DNA of 64,000 nucleotides, taken from assembly GCF_029968095.1 (NCBI RefSeq), contig NZ_JASCIR010000005.1, positions 1 through 64,000 on the forward strand. The letters run 5' to 3'. Positions 18,806 through 26,753 of the stretch are shown here, in pieces. Both the position numbers and the translations under genes were made by a program. The notes below the pieces were generated by a model, which was not told the DNA's origin, ran no database searches, and saw nothing but the letters and a program-made list of their open reading frames with translations. This DNA is from Streptomyces solicavernae (GTDB lineage: Bacteria; Actinomycetota; Actinomycetes; Streptomycetales; Streptomycetaceae). Every line of letters starts with the position of its first letter. The stretch's first letter is position 1.

Positions 18806-20197
18806 GTGCACGTCCCCAAGCACATCCGCATGCCCGTCCGCATGCCTCGCAGACACGCCCTGGCCGCGTGTGCCGCGCTCGCCACCGTAGGCGCGCTCGC
18901 CCTCGCCGGTCCGGCCTCCGCTCAGCCCGACCCGGTGTCCGCAGCGCCCTCCGCCGCCGACACGCTGCAGGTCGACCGCACCTCCCCCGCCGTCCTCGAC
19001 GCGATGAGCCGTGACCTGGGCCTGACCCGCGCCCAGGCCGCGGACCGGCTGGTCAACGAGGCCGAGGCTGGGGCGACTTCGGGCCGCCTGCGGGCCGCGC
19101 TCGGCGGTGACTTCGCGGGCGCCTGGGTGTCCGGCGCAGACTCCGGCCGCCTGACCGTGGCAACCACCGACCCCGCCGACGTACGGACGATCACCGCGCA
19201 GGGCGCGCAGGCCGAGGTCGTGCGGCACACGCTGTCCGGCCTGGACGCCGCGAAGGCGAGCCTCGACAAGGCGGCCCGTACGACCGACACGCGGGACGCG
19301 CCCGTGTGGTACGTGGACGTGCGGTCCAACTCCGTCGTCGTAGAGGCCCTTTCGGAGCAGGCCGGCGAGAAGCTGCTGGCGGCCGCGGGCGTGGACACGG
19401 CGATGGCGCGGGTCGACGCGACCACGCAGCGGCCGCGGGCGCTGTACGACCTGCGGGGCGGCGACGCGTACTACATGAACGGCAGCGGGCGCTGCTCCGT
19501 CGGCTTCCCGATCACCAGGAACGGGCAGCAGGGCTTCGCCACGGCCGGGCACTGCGGCCGGCCCGGGACGACGACCAGCGGCTACAACCGGGTCGCGCAG
19601 GGCACCTTCCAGGCCTCGACGTTCCCCGGCCGGGACATGGCGTGGGTGGCGGCCAACTCGCAGTGGACCTCGACGCCTTACGTGAAGGGGCGGGGCGGCG
19701 TGAACGTGCAGGTGACGGGGTCGACGCAGCAGCCGGTGGGCGCGTCCATCTGCCGCTCGGGCTCGACCACGGGCTGGCACTGCGGCACGATCCAGCAGCA
19801 CAACACCAGCGTCACGTACCCCGAGGGCACCATCAGCGGCGTCACGCGCACCTCGGTGTGCGCCGAGCCGGGCGACTCCGGCGGCTCGTACATCTCCGGC
19901 AGCCAGGCGCAGGGCGTGACATCGGGCGGCTCGGGCAACTGCAGCTCGGGCGGCACGACGTTCCACCAGCCGATCAACCCGCTCCTGCAGACGTACGGCC
20001 TCACGCTGAAGACCTCCACGGGCGGCACGGACCCCGGTGAGCCGGGTGAGCCGGGCGGTACGTGGGCGGCCGGCGGTGTCTACGAGGCGGGCGCCACGGT
20101 GACGTACGGCGGTACGACCTACCGCTGCCTGCAGGCACACCAGGCGCAGGCGGGCTGGGAGCCGCCGAACGCGCCGTCGTTGTGGCAGCGGGTGTGA
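18806..20197 (+). CDS. Secreted streptogrisin-C-like S1 protease with chitin-binding domain
   Basis: A 463-residue chymotrypsin-fold serine protease precursor. A signal peptide (about 1-39) is followed by an alpha-lytic-protease-type prodomain that folds the enzyme and is removed. The mature domain starts near 205-212 (ALYDLRGGDAYYM). The catalytic triad is His in TAGHCG (about 249), Asp in GRDMAWV (about 276) and Ser in PGDSGGS (about 358). A short linker TDPGEPGEPGG leads to a C-terminal carbohydrate-binding module (about 419-463, with Trp in TWAAGGVY and GWEPP), as in streptogrisin C. GTG at 18806 is chosen because GAGGAG lies 9 bp upstream; a GTG at 18797 overlaps it. It probably digests protein in chitinous fungal or insect material. 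Confidence 0.93.
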   Translation: MHVPKHIRMPVRMPRRHALAACAALATVGALALAGPASAQPDPVSAAPSAADTLQVDRTSPAVLDAMSRDLGLTRAQAADRLVNEAEAGATSGRLRAALGGDFAGAWVSGADSGRLTVATTDPADVRTITAQGAQAEVVRHTLSGLDAAKASLDKAARTTDTRDAPVWYVDVRSNSVVVEALSEQAGEKLLAAAGVDTAMARVDATTQRPRALYDLRGGDAYYMNGSGRCSVGFPITRNGQQGFATAGHCGRPGTTTSGYNRVAQGTFQASTFPGRDMAWVAANSQWTSTPYVKGRGGVNVQVTGSTQQPVGASICRSGSTTGWHCGTIQQHNTSVTYPEGTISGVTRTSVCAEPGDSGGSYISGSQAQGVTSGGSGNCSSGGTTFHQPINPLLQTYGLTLKTSTGGTDPGEPGEPGGTWAAGGVYEAGATVTYGGTTYRCLQAHQAQAGWEPPNAPSLWQRV

Positions 20198-20224
20198 GGG
20201 CTGCTGCGGCAAGGGTGCGCTGAG

Positions 20225-20258
20225 GCGGGGTCGAGGGGCAGCTTCCCCTCGACCCCGC
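20225..20258. terminator. Terminator after the protease gene
   Basis: A perfect 14-bp stem, GCGGGGTCGAGGGG (20225-20238) with CCCCTCGACCCCGC (20245-20258), around a 6-base loop. It lies 28 bp after the protease stop and separates it from the convergent Rid-family gene. Confidence 0.85.
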
Positions 20259-20329
20259 TCGTCGCTCGTCGCTCCTCGCTGCCGGGGACTGCGCCCCCGG
20301 GCCCTCAGGGTGAGGAACACCCGCGCCCC

Positions 20330-20728
20330 CTACTCCAGCACCGCCACCCCCTCCAGCTCCACCACACACTCCTCGTCCCACAACCTGACCGCCCCGATGA
20401 CCGCCATCGCCGGGTACTCGCGGCCCGCCAGCCTCCGCCAGATGCGGCCGAGTTCGGGCGCGTGCGCGCGGTAGTCCGCGACGTCCGTGGCGTACACCGT
20501 GACCTTGGCGAGGTCGGACGGCGCGCCGCCTGCTGCGCGGAGGGCGGCCAGCAGATGGGTGAGGGCGCGCTCGAACTGCTCGGGCAGCGTGCCCGGGACC
20601 GGCTTGCCGTCGGGGTCGAGGGCGGTCTGCCCGGCGAGGAAGACGGTGCGGGAGCCGGTGGCGGTGACGGCGTGGGAGAAGCCGGTGGGCGGGGGCAGTT
20701 CGGCGGGGTTGACGCGTTCCAGGCTCAC
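20330..20728 (-). CDS. Rid-family protein (RidA/YjgF-like), catalytic Arg replaced
   Basis: A 132-residue Rid-family protein. RidA members hydrolyse reactive enamine/imine intermediates; other subgroups occur in catabolic clusters with less clear roles. The fold pattern is complete, including FLAGQTALDPDG, LAKVTVYATDV and the C-terminal VVELEGVAVL strand. The position of RidA's essential Arg (PARS in E. coli RidA) reads YPAMAVIG, so this is probably not a classical imine deaminase. GTG at 20728 overlaps the acyl-CoA dehydrogenase stop (GTGA), so it is translationally coupled to it and works in the same aromatic CoA pathway. Confidence 0.85.
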   Translation of the reverse strand: MSLERVNPAELPPPTGFSHAVTATGSRTVFLAGQTALDPDGKPVPGTLPEQFERALTHLLAALRAAGGAPSDLAKVTVYATDVADYRAHAPELGRIWRRLAGREYPAMAVIGAVRLWDEECVVELEGVAVLE

Positions 20729-21945
20729 TCCGTGCCCTCCTCGGCGAGCTGCGCGTACTGCCCCTCGGCGAGCTCCGCGTACAGCTCCTTGGCGATGATG
20801 GTGCGCTGGACCTCGGTGGCGCCCTCGTAGATGCGGGGCGCGCGGACCTCGCGGTAGAGGTGTTCGAGCAGGTGGCCGCGTTGCAGGGCGCGGGCGCCGT
20901 GGAGTTGGACGGCCGCGTCGACGACCTGCTGCGCGGTCTCGGTGGCGAGGAGTTTCGCCATGGCGGCGCGGCGCGGGACGTCGGGTTCGCCCCGGTCGTA
21001 CGCCGCGGCGGCCGCGTACACGAGGAGGCGGGCGGCCTCGGTGCGGGTGGCGAGTTCGGCGAGCTGGTGGGCGACGGACTGGAGGTCCTTCAGCCGGCCG
21101 CCGAAGGCGCGGCGTTCGGCGGTGTGCGCGAGGGTCGCGTCGAGCGCCGCCTGCGCCATCCCCACCGCGAACGCGCCGACGCTCGGCCGGAACAGGTTCA
21201 GCGTGCCCATCGCGACGCGGAAGCCGCGGTCGACCTCGCCGATCAGGTCGTCCCGGCGCACCGGCACGCCGTCGAAGGCGAGGGCGCCGATGGGGTGCGG
21301 GGAGATCATGTCGAGCCGCGTGCCGGTGAGGCCCGGGCGGTCGGCGGGGACGAGGAAGGCCGAGACGCCTCGGGCGCCCGCACCGGGGGTGGTGCGGGCG
21401 AAGACGGTGTAGAAGTCGGCCTCGGGGGCGTTGGAGATCCAGCACTTCTCGCCGGTGAGCCGCCAGCCGTCCCCGGCCCCAGCCCCGGCCCCCTCTCCGT
21501 CCCGGTCCCCGACCCCGGCCCCGCGCCCGACCCCGGGGTCCCGCTCCGCCGCCAGCGCGAGCGCCGCCGCGTCGGAGCCCGCGTCCGGCTCGCTCAGCGC
21601 GAAGGCCGCAACCGCGCTGCCCTCTCTGACCTGCGGCAACCAGCGGGCGCGCTGCGCGGGAGTGCCGTGCGCGTACACCGGGTGGGCGCCCAGCCCTTGC
21701 AGCGCGAGCGCGGTCTCGGCCTCCGTGCAGCCGTACGCGAGGGATTCGCGCATCAGGCACAGTTCGAGCGATCCGGAGGTGAACAGCCGTTCCAGGAGCC
21801 CGAGTTCGCCGAGGACGCGGACCAGCGGGCGGTTGATCCGGCCCGGCTCCGCCTCCTCGGCGAGGGGTTGCAGGCGCTCGGCGGCCAGGGCGCGCAGCTC
21901 CGCACACCACTGGAGTTCCTTCGGATCGAGCGCGAATTCTGACAC
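20725..21945 (-). CDS. Acyl-CoA dehydrogenase
   Basis: A 406-residue FAD-dependent acyl-CoA dehydrogenase. Visible are the FAD/substrate segments FALSEPDAGSDAAALAL and CWISNAP, the RRAFGGRLKDLQSVAHQLAE helix and the C-terminal RIYEGATEVQRTIIAKEL, whose Glu is the usual catalytic base position. An expanded Gly/Ala/Asp-rich loop lies at about residues 135-158 (DNA about 21475-21545) and looks like repeat expansion in a surface loop. GTG at 21945 has AAGGAGG 7 bp upstream. It is first in a minus-strand operon with the Rid gene, divergent from the CoA ligase. It probably oxidises a ring-reduced or ring-opened CoA thioester. Confidence 0.92.
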   Translation of the reverse strand: MSEFALDPKELQWCAELRALAAERLQPLAEEAEPGRINRPLVRVLGELGLLERLFTSGSLELCLMRESLAYGCTEAETALALQGLGAHPVYAHGTPAQRARWLPQVREGSAVAAFALSEPDAGSDAAALALAAERDPGVGRGAGVGDRDGEGAGAGAGDGWRLTGEKCWISNAPEADFYTVFARTTPGAGARGVSAFLVPADRPGLTGTRLDMISPHPIGALAFDGVPVRRDDLIGEVDRGFRVAMGTLNLFRPSVGAFAVGMAQAALDATLAHTAERRAFGGRLKDLQSVAHQLAELATRTEAARLLVYAAAAAYDRGEPDVPRRAAMAKLLATETAQQVVDAAVQLHGARALQRGHLLEHLYREVRAPRIYEGATEVQRTIIAKELYAELAEGQYAQLAEEGTE

Positions 21946-21968
21946 CGGCACGCCTCCTTGCAGCGGAG

Positions 21969-22005
21969 TTATCGCGATGCGTTGACTGTCGTCACCAACA
22001 CGATA
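21969..22005. promoter_or_regulatory. Divergent promoter/operator A of the aromatic-acid cluster
   Basis: AGTTATC, ten bases, then the core GACTGTCGTCAC (21984-21995), then CGATA. The same parts with the same left spacing occur at 29959-29997 in front of the crotonase operon. Read on the minus strand, GTGACG and GATAAC are 16 bp apart and could be -35 and -10 boxes for the acyl-CoA dehydrogenase operon. The core would then overlap the -35 box and spacer, where a repressor such as the encoded PaaX protein would act. Confidence 0.6.
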
Positions 22006-22056
22006 CGCTCGATGGGCGACGCCACCACCGTCCTCGGCACTTCTGAGGGGCGCACG

Positions 22057-23667
22057 ATGGAGCTGACAACCTCGGCCCACGCCGACACCTTCCCCCGCGA
22101 CCACCTTCCTCCGCACGACCAGTGGCCGCACCTGGACTTCGGACTGCCCGAGCTGCAGTACCCGGAGCGACTGAACAGCGCGACCGAACTCCTGGACGGC
22201 ACCGTGGACCGTCTCGGCCCGGACCGCCCCGCCTTCCGCACGCCGGCCGGCGAGGTCTGGTCGTACGGCGGACTGCAGGACCGGGTCGACCGGATCGCGC
22301 GGGTGCTCACCGACGAGCTCGGTGTGGTGCCCGGCAACCGCGTGCTGCTTCGCGGCCCGACCACGCCCTGGCTTGCGGCCTGCTGGCTGGCGGTCCTGAA
22401 GGCGGGTGCGGTCGCCGTGACCGTGCTCGCGCAGCAGCGGGCCGCCGAGCTGGCCACGGTCTGCGAGATCGCCCGGGTCCAGCACGCGCTGTGCGACGCC
22501 CGGCACGTCGAGGACCTGGTCAGGGCCGAGGTGCCCGGGTTGCGGATCACGCCGTTCGGTGGTGCGGGGCCCGACGACCTCGTGGCGCGGGCGGAGCGGC
22601 AGGAGGGCGGCTTCACGGCCGTGGACACGGCCGCGGACGACGTGGCGCTGATCGCGTTCACGAGCGGTACGACCGGACGGCCCAAGGGCTGTATGCACTT
22701 CCACCGGGACGTCCTCGCGATCGCCGACACCTTCTCGCACCACGTGCTCCGCCCCACCCCGGACGACGTGTTCGCGGGCAGCCCGCCGCTCGGCTTCACC
22801 TTCGGGCTCGGCGGCCTGGTGGTCTTCCCGCTGCGGGCCGGCGCCTCCGCGCTGCTGCTCGAACAGGCGGGCCCCAAGCAGCTGTTGCCCGCGATCGCCG
22901 AGCACCGGGTGTCGGTCGTGTTCACCGCGCCGACCGCGTACCGCGCGATGCTCGACGAGGTCGCCACTTACGACATCACCTCGCTCCGGCGCTGCGTCTC
23001 GGCCGGCGAGAACCTGCCGGAGGGGACCTGGGAGGCCTGGCAGGAACGGACCGGCCTGCGCATCATCAACGGCATCGGCGCCACGGAACTCCTGCACATC
23101 TTCATCTCCGCCGCCGACGACGCGATCCGCCCCGGCCGCACCGGCCTGCCCGTGCCGGGCTGGCAGGCGCGGATCGTGGACGATTCCGGGAAGCCCGTGC
23201 CGGACGGCGAGCCCGGTCTGCTCGCGGTGCGCGGCCCGGTCGGCTGCCGCTATCTCGCCGACCCGCGCCAGCAGGAGTACGTACGGGACGGCTGGAACCT
23301 CACCGGGGACACATACGTCCGCGAACCGGAGGGCTACTTCCGGTACGTGGCCCGCGCAGACGACATGATCATCTCGGCCGGGTACAACATCGCGGGCCCC
23401 GAGGTCGAGGACGCGCTGCTCCGGCACCCGGACGTGGTGGAGGCCGCCGTGGTGGGGCGGCCGGACGAGCTGCGCGGGCAGAGCGTCGTCGCGCATGTGG
23501 TGCTGCGGGACGGGGTGCCGCGCACGGAGGCGACGGTGGCGCTGCTCCGGGACTTCGTGAAGGCCGAGCTGGTGCCGTACAAGTGCCCGCGCGAGATCGT
23601 CTTCCCGGACGCGCTGCCGCGCACGCCCACGGGGAAGCTGCAGCGCTTCCGGCTGCGGGCACCCTGA
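22057..23667 (+). CDS. Benzoate/2-aminobenzoate-type CoA ligase
   Basis: A 536-residue ANL-superfamily acid-CoA ligase that adenylates an aromatic acid and transfers it to CoA. The P-loop TSGTTGRPKG is near residue 205, the ATP/aryl region GIGATELLHIFIS near 345, the hinge ADDMIISAGYNI near 430 and the C-terminal catalytic Lys in PRTPTGKLQRF near 530. The length and GIGATELLHIF segment fit the benzoate/2-aminobenzoate-CoA ligase group. ATG at 22057 has GAGGGG upstream; the frame extends further 5' but into the operator. It is divergent from the acyl-CoA dehydrogenase and 34 bp before the PaaX gene. It should catalyse the entry step of the pathway. Confidence 0.9.
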   Translation: MELTTSAHADTFPRDHLPPHDQWPHLDFGLPELQYPERLNSATELLDGTVDRLGPDRPAFRTPAGEVWSYGGLQDRVDRIARVLTDELGVVPGNRVLLRGPTTPWLAACWLAVLKAGAVAVTVLAQQRAAELATVCEIARVQHALCDARHVEDLVRAEVPGLRITPFGGAGPDDLVARAERQEGGFTAVDTAADDVALIAFTSGTTGRPKGCMHFHRDVLAIADTFSHHVLRPTPDDVFAGSPPLGFTFGLGGLVVFPLRAGASALLLEQAGPKQLLPAIAEHRVSVVFTAPTAYRAMLDEVATYDITSLRRCVSAGENLPEGTWEAWQERTGLRIINGIGATELLHIFISAADDAIRPGRTGLPVPGWQARIVDDSGKPVPDGEPGLLAVRGPVGCRYLADPRQQEYVRDGWNLTGDTYVREPEGYFRYVARADDMIISAGYNIAGPEVEDALLRHPDVVEAAVVGRPDELRGQSVVAHVVLRDGVPRTEATVALLRDFVKAELVPYKCPREIVFPDALPRTPTGKLQRFRLRAP

Positions 23668-23701
23668 CAACGCCCCGAGCAGCGGGTTCTAGAGTGATCA
23701 C

Positions 23702-24517
23702 GTGGCAGAGCTGCACACTCCACGGTCCCTGATCGTCACGTACTACGGCGCGTACGGCCGTCGTACGCCGGGTCCCGTGCCCGTGGCCGAACTCATCCGG
23801 CTGCTCGGCGCGGTCGGCGTCGACGCGCCGTCCGTGCGCTCCGCCGTGTCCCGGCTGAAGCGGCGCGGGCTGCTCGTGCCGCAGCGCACGGCGGACGGCT
23901 CCGCCGGGTACGCCCTGTCCGCGGACGCCCGCCAGCTCCTGGACGACGGTGACCGGCGGATCTACGCGCACGGGCGGTCGCGGGACGAGGCGGGCTGGGT
24001 GCTCGCGGTGTTCTCGGTGCCGGAGTCCGAGCGGCAGAAGCGGCACGTGCTGCGCTCCCGCCTCACCGGCCTCGGCTTCGGCACGGCCGCGCCCGGCGTG
24101 TGGATCGCCCCGGCCCGGCTCTACGAGGAGACCCGGCACACCCTGGAACGGCTCCAACTCGCCGCGTACGTCGACCTGTTCCGCGGCGAGCACCTCGGGT
24201 TCGCCGCGACGGCCGAGGCGGTGGCGCGCTGGTGGGACCTCGCTGCGCTGGCCGAGCAGCACGAGGCGTTCCTCGCGGCGCACGAGCCGGTGCTGCGCGC
24301 CTGGCAGGCGCGGTCCGAGACCCCGCCGGAGGCGGCGTACCGGGACTATCTGCTCGCCCTGGACAGCTGGCGGCACCTGCCGTACGTCGACCCCGGCCTG
24401 CCCTCGGGGCTGCTGCCGCGCGACTGGCCGGGCGAACGGTCGGCCCAGGTCTTCGCCGCCCTGGACTCGCGGCTGCGGGAGGCGGGGGCGGGGTTCTGCG
24501 GGGCGGCGGGGGGCTGA
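23702..24517 (+). CDS. PaaX-family transcriptional regulator
   Basis: A 271-residue PaaX-type repressor. It has an N-terminal winged helix (about 8-75, with VRSAVSRLKRRGLLV), a central domain (SERQKRHVLRSRLTGLGFGTAAPGVWIAP) and a PaaX C-terminal domain. Family members bind aryl-CoA thioesters, so the product of the adjacent CoA ligase would be the natural inducer. GTG at 23702 is used; the gene is probably cotranscribed with the ligase. Likely targets are the matching elements at 21969-22005 and 29959-29997. Confidence 0.92.
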   Translation: MAELHTPRSLIVTYYGAYGRRTPGPVPVAELIRLLGAVGVDAPSVRSAVSRLKRRGLLVPQRTADGSAGYALSADARQLLDDGDRRIYAHGRSRDEAGWVLAVFSVPESERQKRHVLRSRLTGLGFGTAAPGVWIAPARLYEETRHTLERLQLAAYVDLFRGEHLGFAATAEAVARWWDLAALAEQHEAFLAAHEPVLRAWQARSETPPEAAYRDYLLALDSWRHLPYVDPGLPSGLLPRDWPGERSAQVFAALDSRLREAGAGFCGAAGG

Positions 24518-24547
24518 ACTCGGGGCCGGTCTCGGGGCCGGTCTCGG

Positions 24548-24605
24548 GCCCCGAAAGGGGCGCGGGGAACTGCGCGCCCAGCCACGACGGCGCAGCACCC
24601 GAAAG
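24548..24605. terminator. Hairpin plus common Streptomyces intergenic repeat after paaX
   Basis: GCCCC-GAAA-GGGGC (24548-24561) forms a GNRA-capped hairpin. It is followed by GCGCGGGGAACTGCGCG and CCACGACGGCGCAGC, a sequence family I recognise as very frequent between Streptomyces genes. It probably ends the ligase-paaX transcript. Confidence 0.55.
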
Positions 24606-24679
24606 ACAATCGCCGTCCGCAGGACTCTCGGGAAGGGGCGGGTCAGGGGAGAGAAAAAGCGAGTATGCTCAACTTGGGC

Positions 24680-24731
24680 GACTGACCAATGCGACTGACC
24701 AATGCGACTGACCAATGCGACTGACCAATGC
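24680..24731. repeat. 13-bp direct repeat, four copies, in the TetR gene promoter
   Basis: Four uninterrupted copies of GACTGACCAATGC lie just downstream of a possible -10 box (TATGCT, 24664-24669) and 31 bp before the TetR start. The unit contains ACTGACCAAT, a half-site form often seen in TetR operators. The array may be an expanded operator. Confidence 0.85.
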
Positions 24732-24762
24732 GGCCGCCCAAGCGAGTGACCCGGAGAACCCC

Positions 24763-25335
24763 ATGCCCCCACCACCCCCCACCGCCGCCGAACGCGGCAT
24801 CGAGGTCCGGCAGCGGCTGCTGCGGGCCGCCGTCGAGCTGATCGGCGAGGTCGGCACGCAGAGCGTCAGCACCCGGCTGCTCGCCGAGCGGGCCGGCGTG
24901 CGGCCGGGGCTCGTCCACTACCACTTCGCGTCCCTGCCCGCCCTGCTGCGCCAGGCCGCGATGGGCGCGATGCGGCCGCTGCTCACCGAGGGGACCGCGG
25001 CCTTCACCGCCGCCGACTCCCCCGCCGAGGGCGCCGAGCTGCTGCTCCGCCAGCTGGACGGCTACACCGGGCGCGACCCGCAGTCGCTCCTGGCCGTCGA
25101 GGTGTACCTGAGCTCCGCGCGCGACCCGGAGCTGCGCGCCGCCCTGTCGGGGCTGGTGGCGGAGTTCCGGGAGGCCATCGCCGCCGCGCTCGACTCCGCG
25201 GGCCACCCCGACCCGGCCGGGGCGGCGGCCACGCTGGCGGCTCTGCTCGACGGATTCGTGCTCCACAAGGGCCTGTCCCCGGAGCTGACCGCGGACGACG
25301 TCATCCCGACGGTGCGCCACCTGATGCAGCCCTGA
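24763..25335 (+). CDS. TetR-family transcriptional regulator
   Basis: A 190-residue TetR regulator. The helix-turn-helix is at about 12-58 (VSTRLLAERAGVRPGLVHYHFASLPALL) and an all-helical ligand domain follows. ATG at 24763 has GGAGAA upstream; the in-frame ATG at 24715 lies inside the repeat array and adds a non-homologous tail. It is followed by an FAD monooxygenase on the same strand and probably controls it together with itself through the repeats at 24680-24731. Confidence 0.9.
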   Translation: MPPPPPTAAERGIEVRQRLLRAAVELIGEVGTQSVSTRLLAERAGVRPGLVHYHFASLPALLRQAAMGAMRPLLTEGTAAFTAADSPAEGAELLLRQLDGYTGRDPQSLLAVEVYLSSARDPELRAALSGLVAEFREAIAAALDSAGHPDPAGAAATLAALLDGFVLHKGLSPELTADDVIPTVRHLMQP

Positions 25336-25340
25336 GATCA

Positions 25341-25450
25341 ACCGGGACCAGCCGGGACCAGCCGGGACCAGCCGAAAGCAGCCGAAAGCAGCCGAAAGCA
25401 GCTGAAAAGCAACCGAGAGCAACCGAAAGCAACCGAAAGCAACCAAGCTC
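25341..25450. repeat. 10-bp minisatellite between TetR and monooxygenase genes
   Basis: Eleven consecutive 10-mers of related sequence: three of the form (A/G)CCGGGACCA, three exact GCCGAAAGCA, then AACCGAAAGC variants. They fill nearly the whole 129-bp gap. The ribosome site AAGGGGGA of the monooxygenase follows directly. Confidence 0.9.
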
Positions 25451-25464
25451 AAGGGGGAACCACC

Positions 25465-26685
25465 GTGAAAGCACTGATCTGCGGAGCCGGCATCGCCGGC
25501 CTGGCCCTGGCCGAGCGGCTGTCCGCGTACGGCTGGGAGGTGCTGCTCGTCGAGCGGGCCGCCGGTCCGCGGCCCGAGGGCTACATGATGGACTTCTTCG
25601 GGCCCGGATTCGAGGCGGTCACCGCCATGGGCCTGGAGCCCCGGCTGCGTGAACTCGCCCAGGAGACGGACGAGTTCACCTATGTCGACCCTGCCGGGAA
25701 GCCGCTCGCGGCCGTGTCGTACGCGCGCTTCGAGCGGGCCGCGGGCAGCCGCCTCGTCAGCATCATGCGCCCGGCCCTGGAGCAACTGCTCCGCGAGGCC
25801 GTCACCGGCAGGCCCGGCGTGCAGGTCCGGTTCGGCGCCACCGTGGACGCCGCCGAGGACCTGCCGGACGGGCGGGTGCGGGCCGGCCTCTCCGACGGGA
25901 CCGCCGCCGAGGTGGACCTCCTGGTCGGCGCGGACGGCGTCCACTCCCGGGTGCGCGCCCTGCGCTTCGGCCCCGAACGGGACCACCTGCTCCACCTGGG
26001 CCTGCACACCGCGGCCTTCACCTTCACCGACCCCGAACTGTTCGCACTGGTACGCAACCGCTTCGCGCTCACCGACACCCTGGACCGCCAGCTCGGCCTG
26101 TACGGGCTGCGCGACCGGACGGACGGGGAGCCGTCGGCGGGCGGACGTGTGGCGGCGTTCACGGTCCACCGCGCCGGGACCGAACTCCCCGCCGACCCGC
26201 GGGCGGTGCTGCTCTCGGCGTTCACCGGCGCCGGGCCCGTGGCCGACCGGACCTTCGCCCGGCTCCCGGACGGGGCGGGGCTCTACTACGACCAGGTCGC
26301 GCAGATCCGCGCCCCCCGCTGGTCGGCCGGGAGCACAGTGCTGCTCGGGGACGCCGCCCACGCGGTCTCGCTGATCGCCGGGCAGGGCGCCTCCCTCGGC
26401 ATCGCGGGCGCCTACCTGCTCGCGGAGCGCCTGCGCACCGCCACCGGCCCGGAGTCGATCCGCGCCGGGCTTGCCGCGTACGAGTCCCGCTGGCGGCCCG
26501 TGGTGACCTCCGTGCAGGACAGCGCCCGCAACCGTGTCACCGGCCTGTTCCTGCCCCGCACGCCGGGCCAGCTGCGCCTGCGCCGCTGGGGGTTCCGCGC
26601 CATGAACCTGCCCGGGATGGACCGCGTCCTGGCCCGCTCCTTCCTGCCCAAGGATCACACCCCGGTCACCCGGCTCGCGGCCTGA
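25465..26685 (+). CDS. FAD-dependent monooxygenase
   Basis: A 406-residue class A flavoprotein hydroxylase. It has the Rossmann FAD motif GAGIAGLALAE (residues 7-17), the NAD(P)H/FAD motif LLVGADGVHSRVRAL near 155 and VLLGDAAHAVSLIAGQGASLG near 291. Relatives hydroxylate aromatic or polyketide-like molecules, and some inactivate antibiotics. GTG at 25465 has AAGGGGGA 7-8 bp upstream. The pairing with a TetR gene suggests a substrate-induced detoxification unit rather than part of the surrounding CoA pathway. The substrate is unknown. Confidence 0.88.
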   Translation: MKALICGAGIAGLALAERLSAYGWEVLLVERAAGPRPEGYMMDFFGPGFEAVTAMGLEPRLRELAQETDEFTYVDPAGKPLAAVSYARFERAAGSRLVSIMRPALEQLLREAVTGRPGVQVRFGATVDAAEDLPDGRVRAGLSDGTAAEVDLLVGADGVHSRVRALRFGPERDHLLHLGLHTAAFTFTDPELFALVRNRFALTDTLDRQLGLYGLRDRTDGEPSAGGRVAAFTVHRAGTELPADPRAVLLSAFTGAGPVADRTFARLPDGAGLYYDQVAQIRAPRWSAGSTVLLGDAAHAVSLIAGQGASLGIAGAYLLAERLRTATGPESIRAGLAAYESRWRPVVTSVQDSARNRVTGLFLPRTPGQLRLRRWGFRAMNLPGMDRVLARSFLPKDHTPVTRLAA

Positions 26686-26694
26686 GCGGACCGG

Positions 26695-26750
26695 GGCACC
26701 GGGGCACCCGGGCACCCAGGCACCCAGGCATCCGGGCACCCGGGCATCCG
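26695..26750. repeat. 8-bp repeat, seven copies, between convergent genes
   Basis: Seven units of GGCA(C/T)CC(G/C)-type sequence run without interruption from the end of the FAD monooxygenase to the stop of the fused flavoenzyme. No clear terminator hairpin is seen. Confidence 0.85.
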
Positions 26751-26753
26751 GGT

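Noticed and set aside
24680..24731. CRISPR-like array
   Set aside because: Units are 13 bp with no spacers and no cas genes nearby; it is a simple direct repeat.
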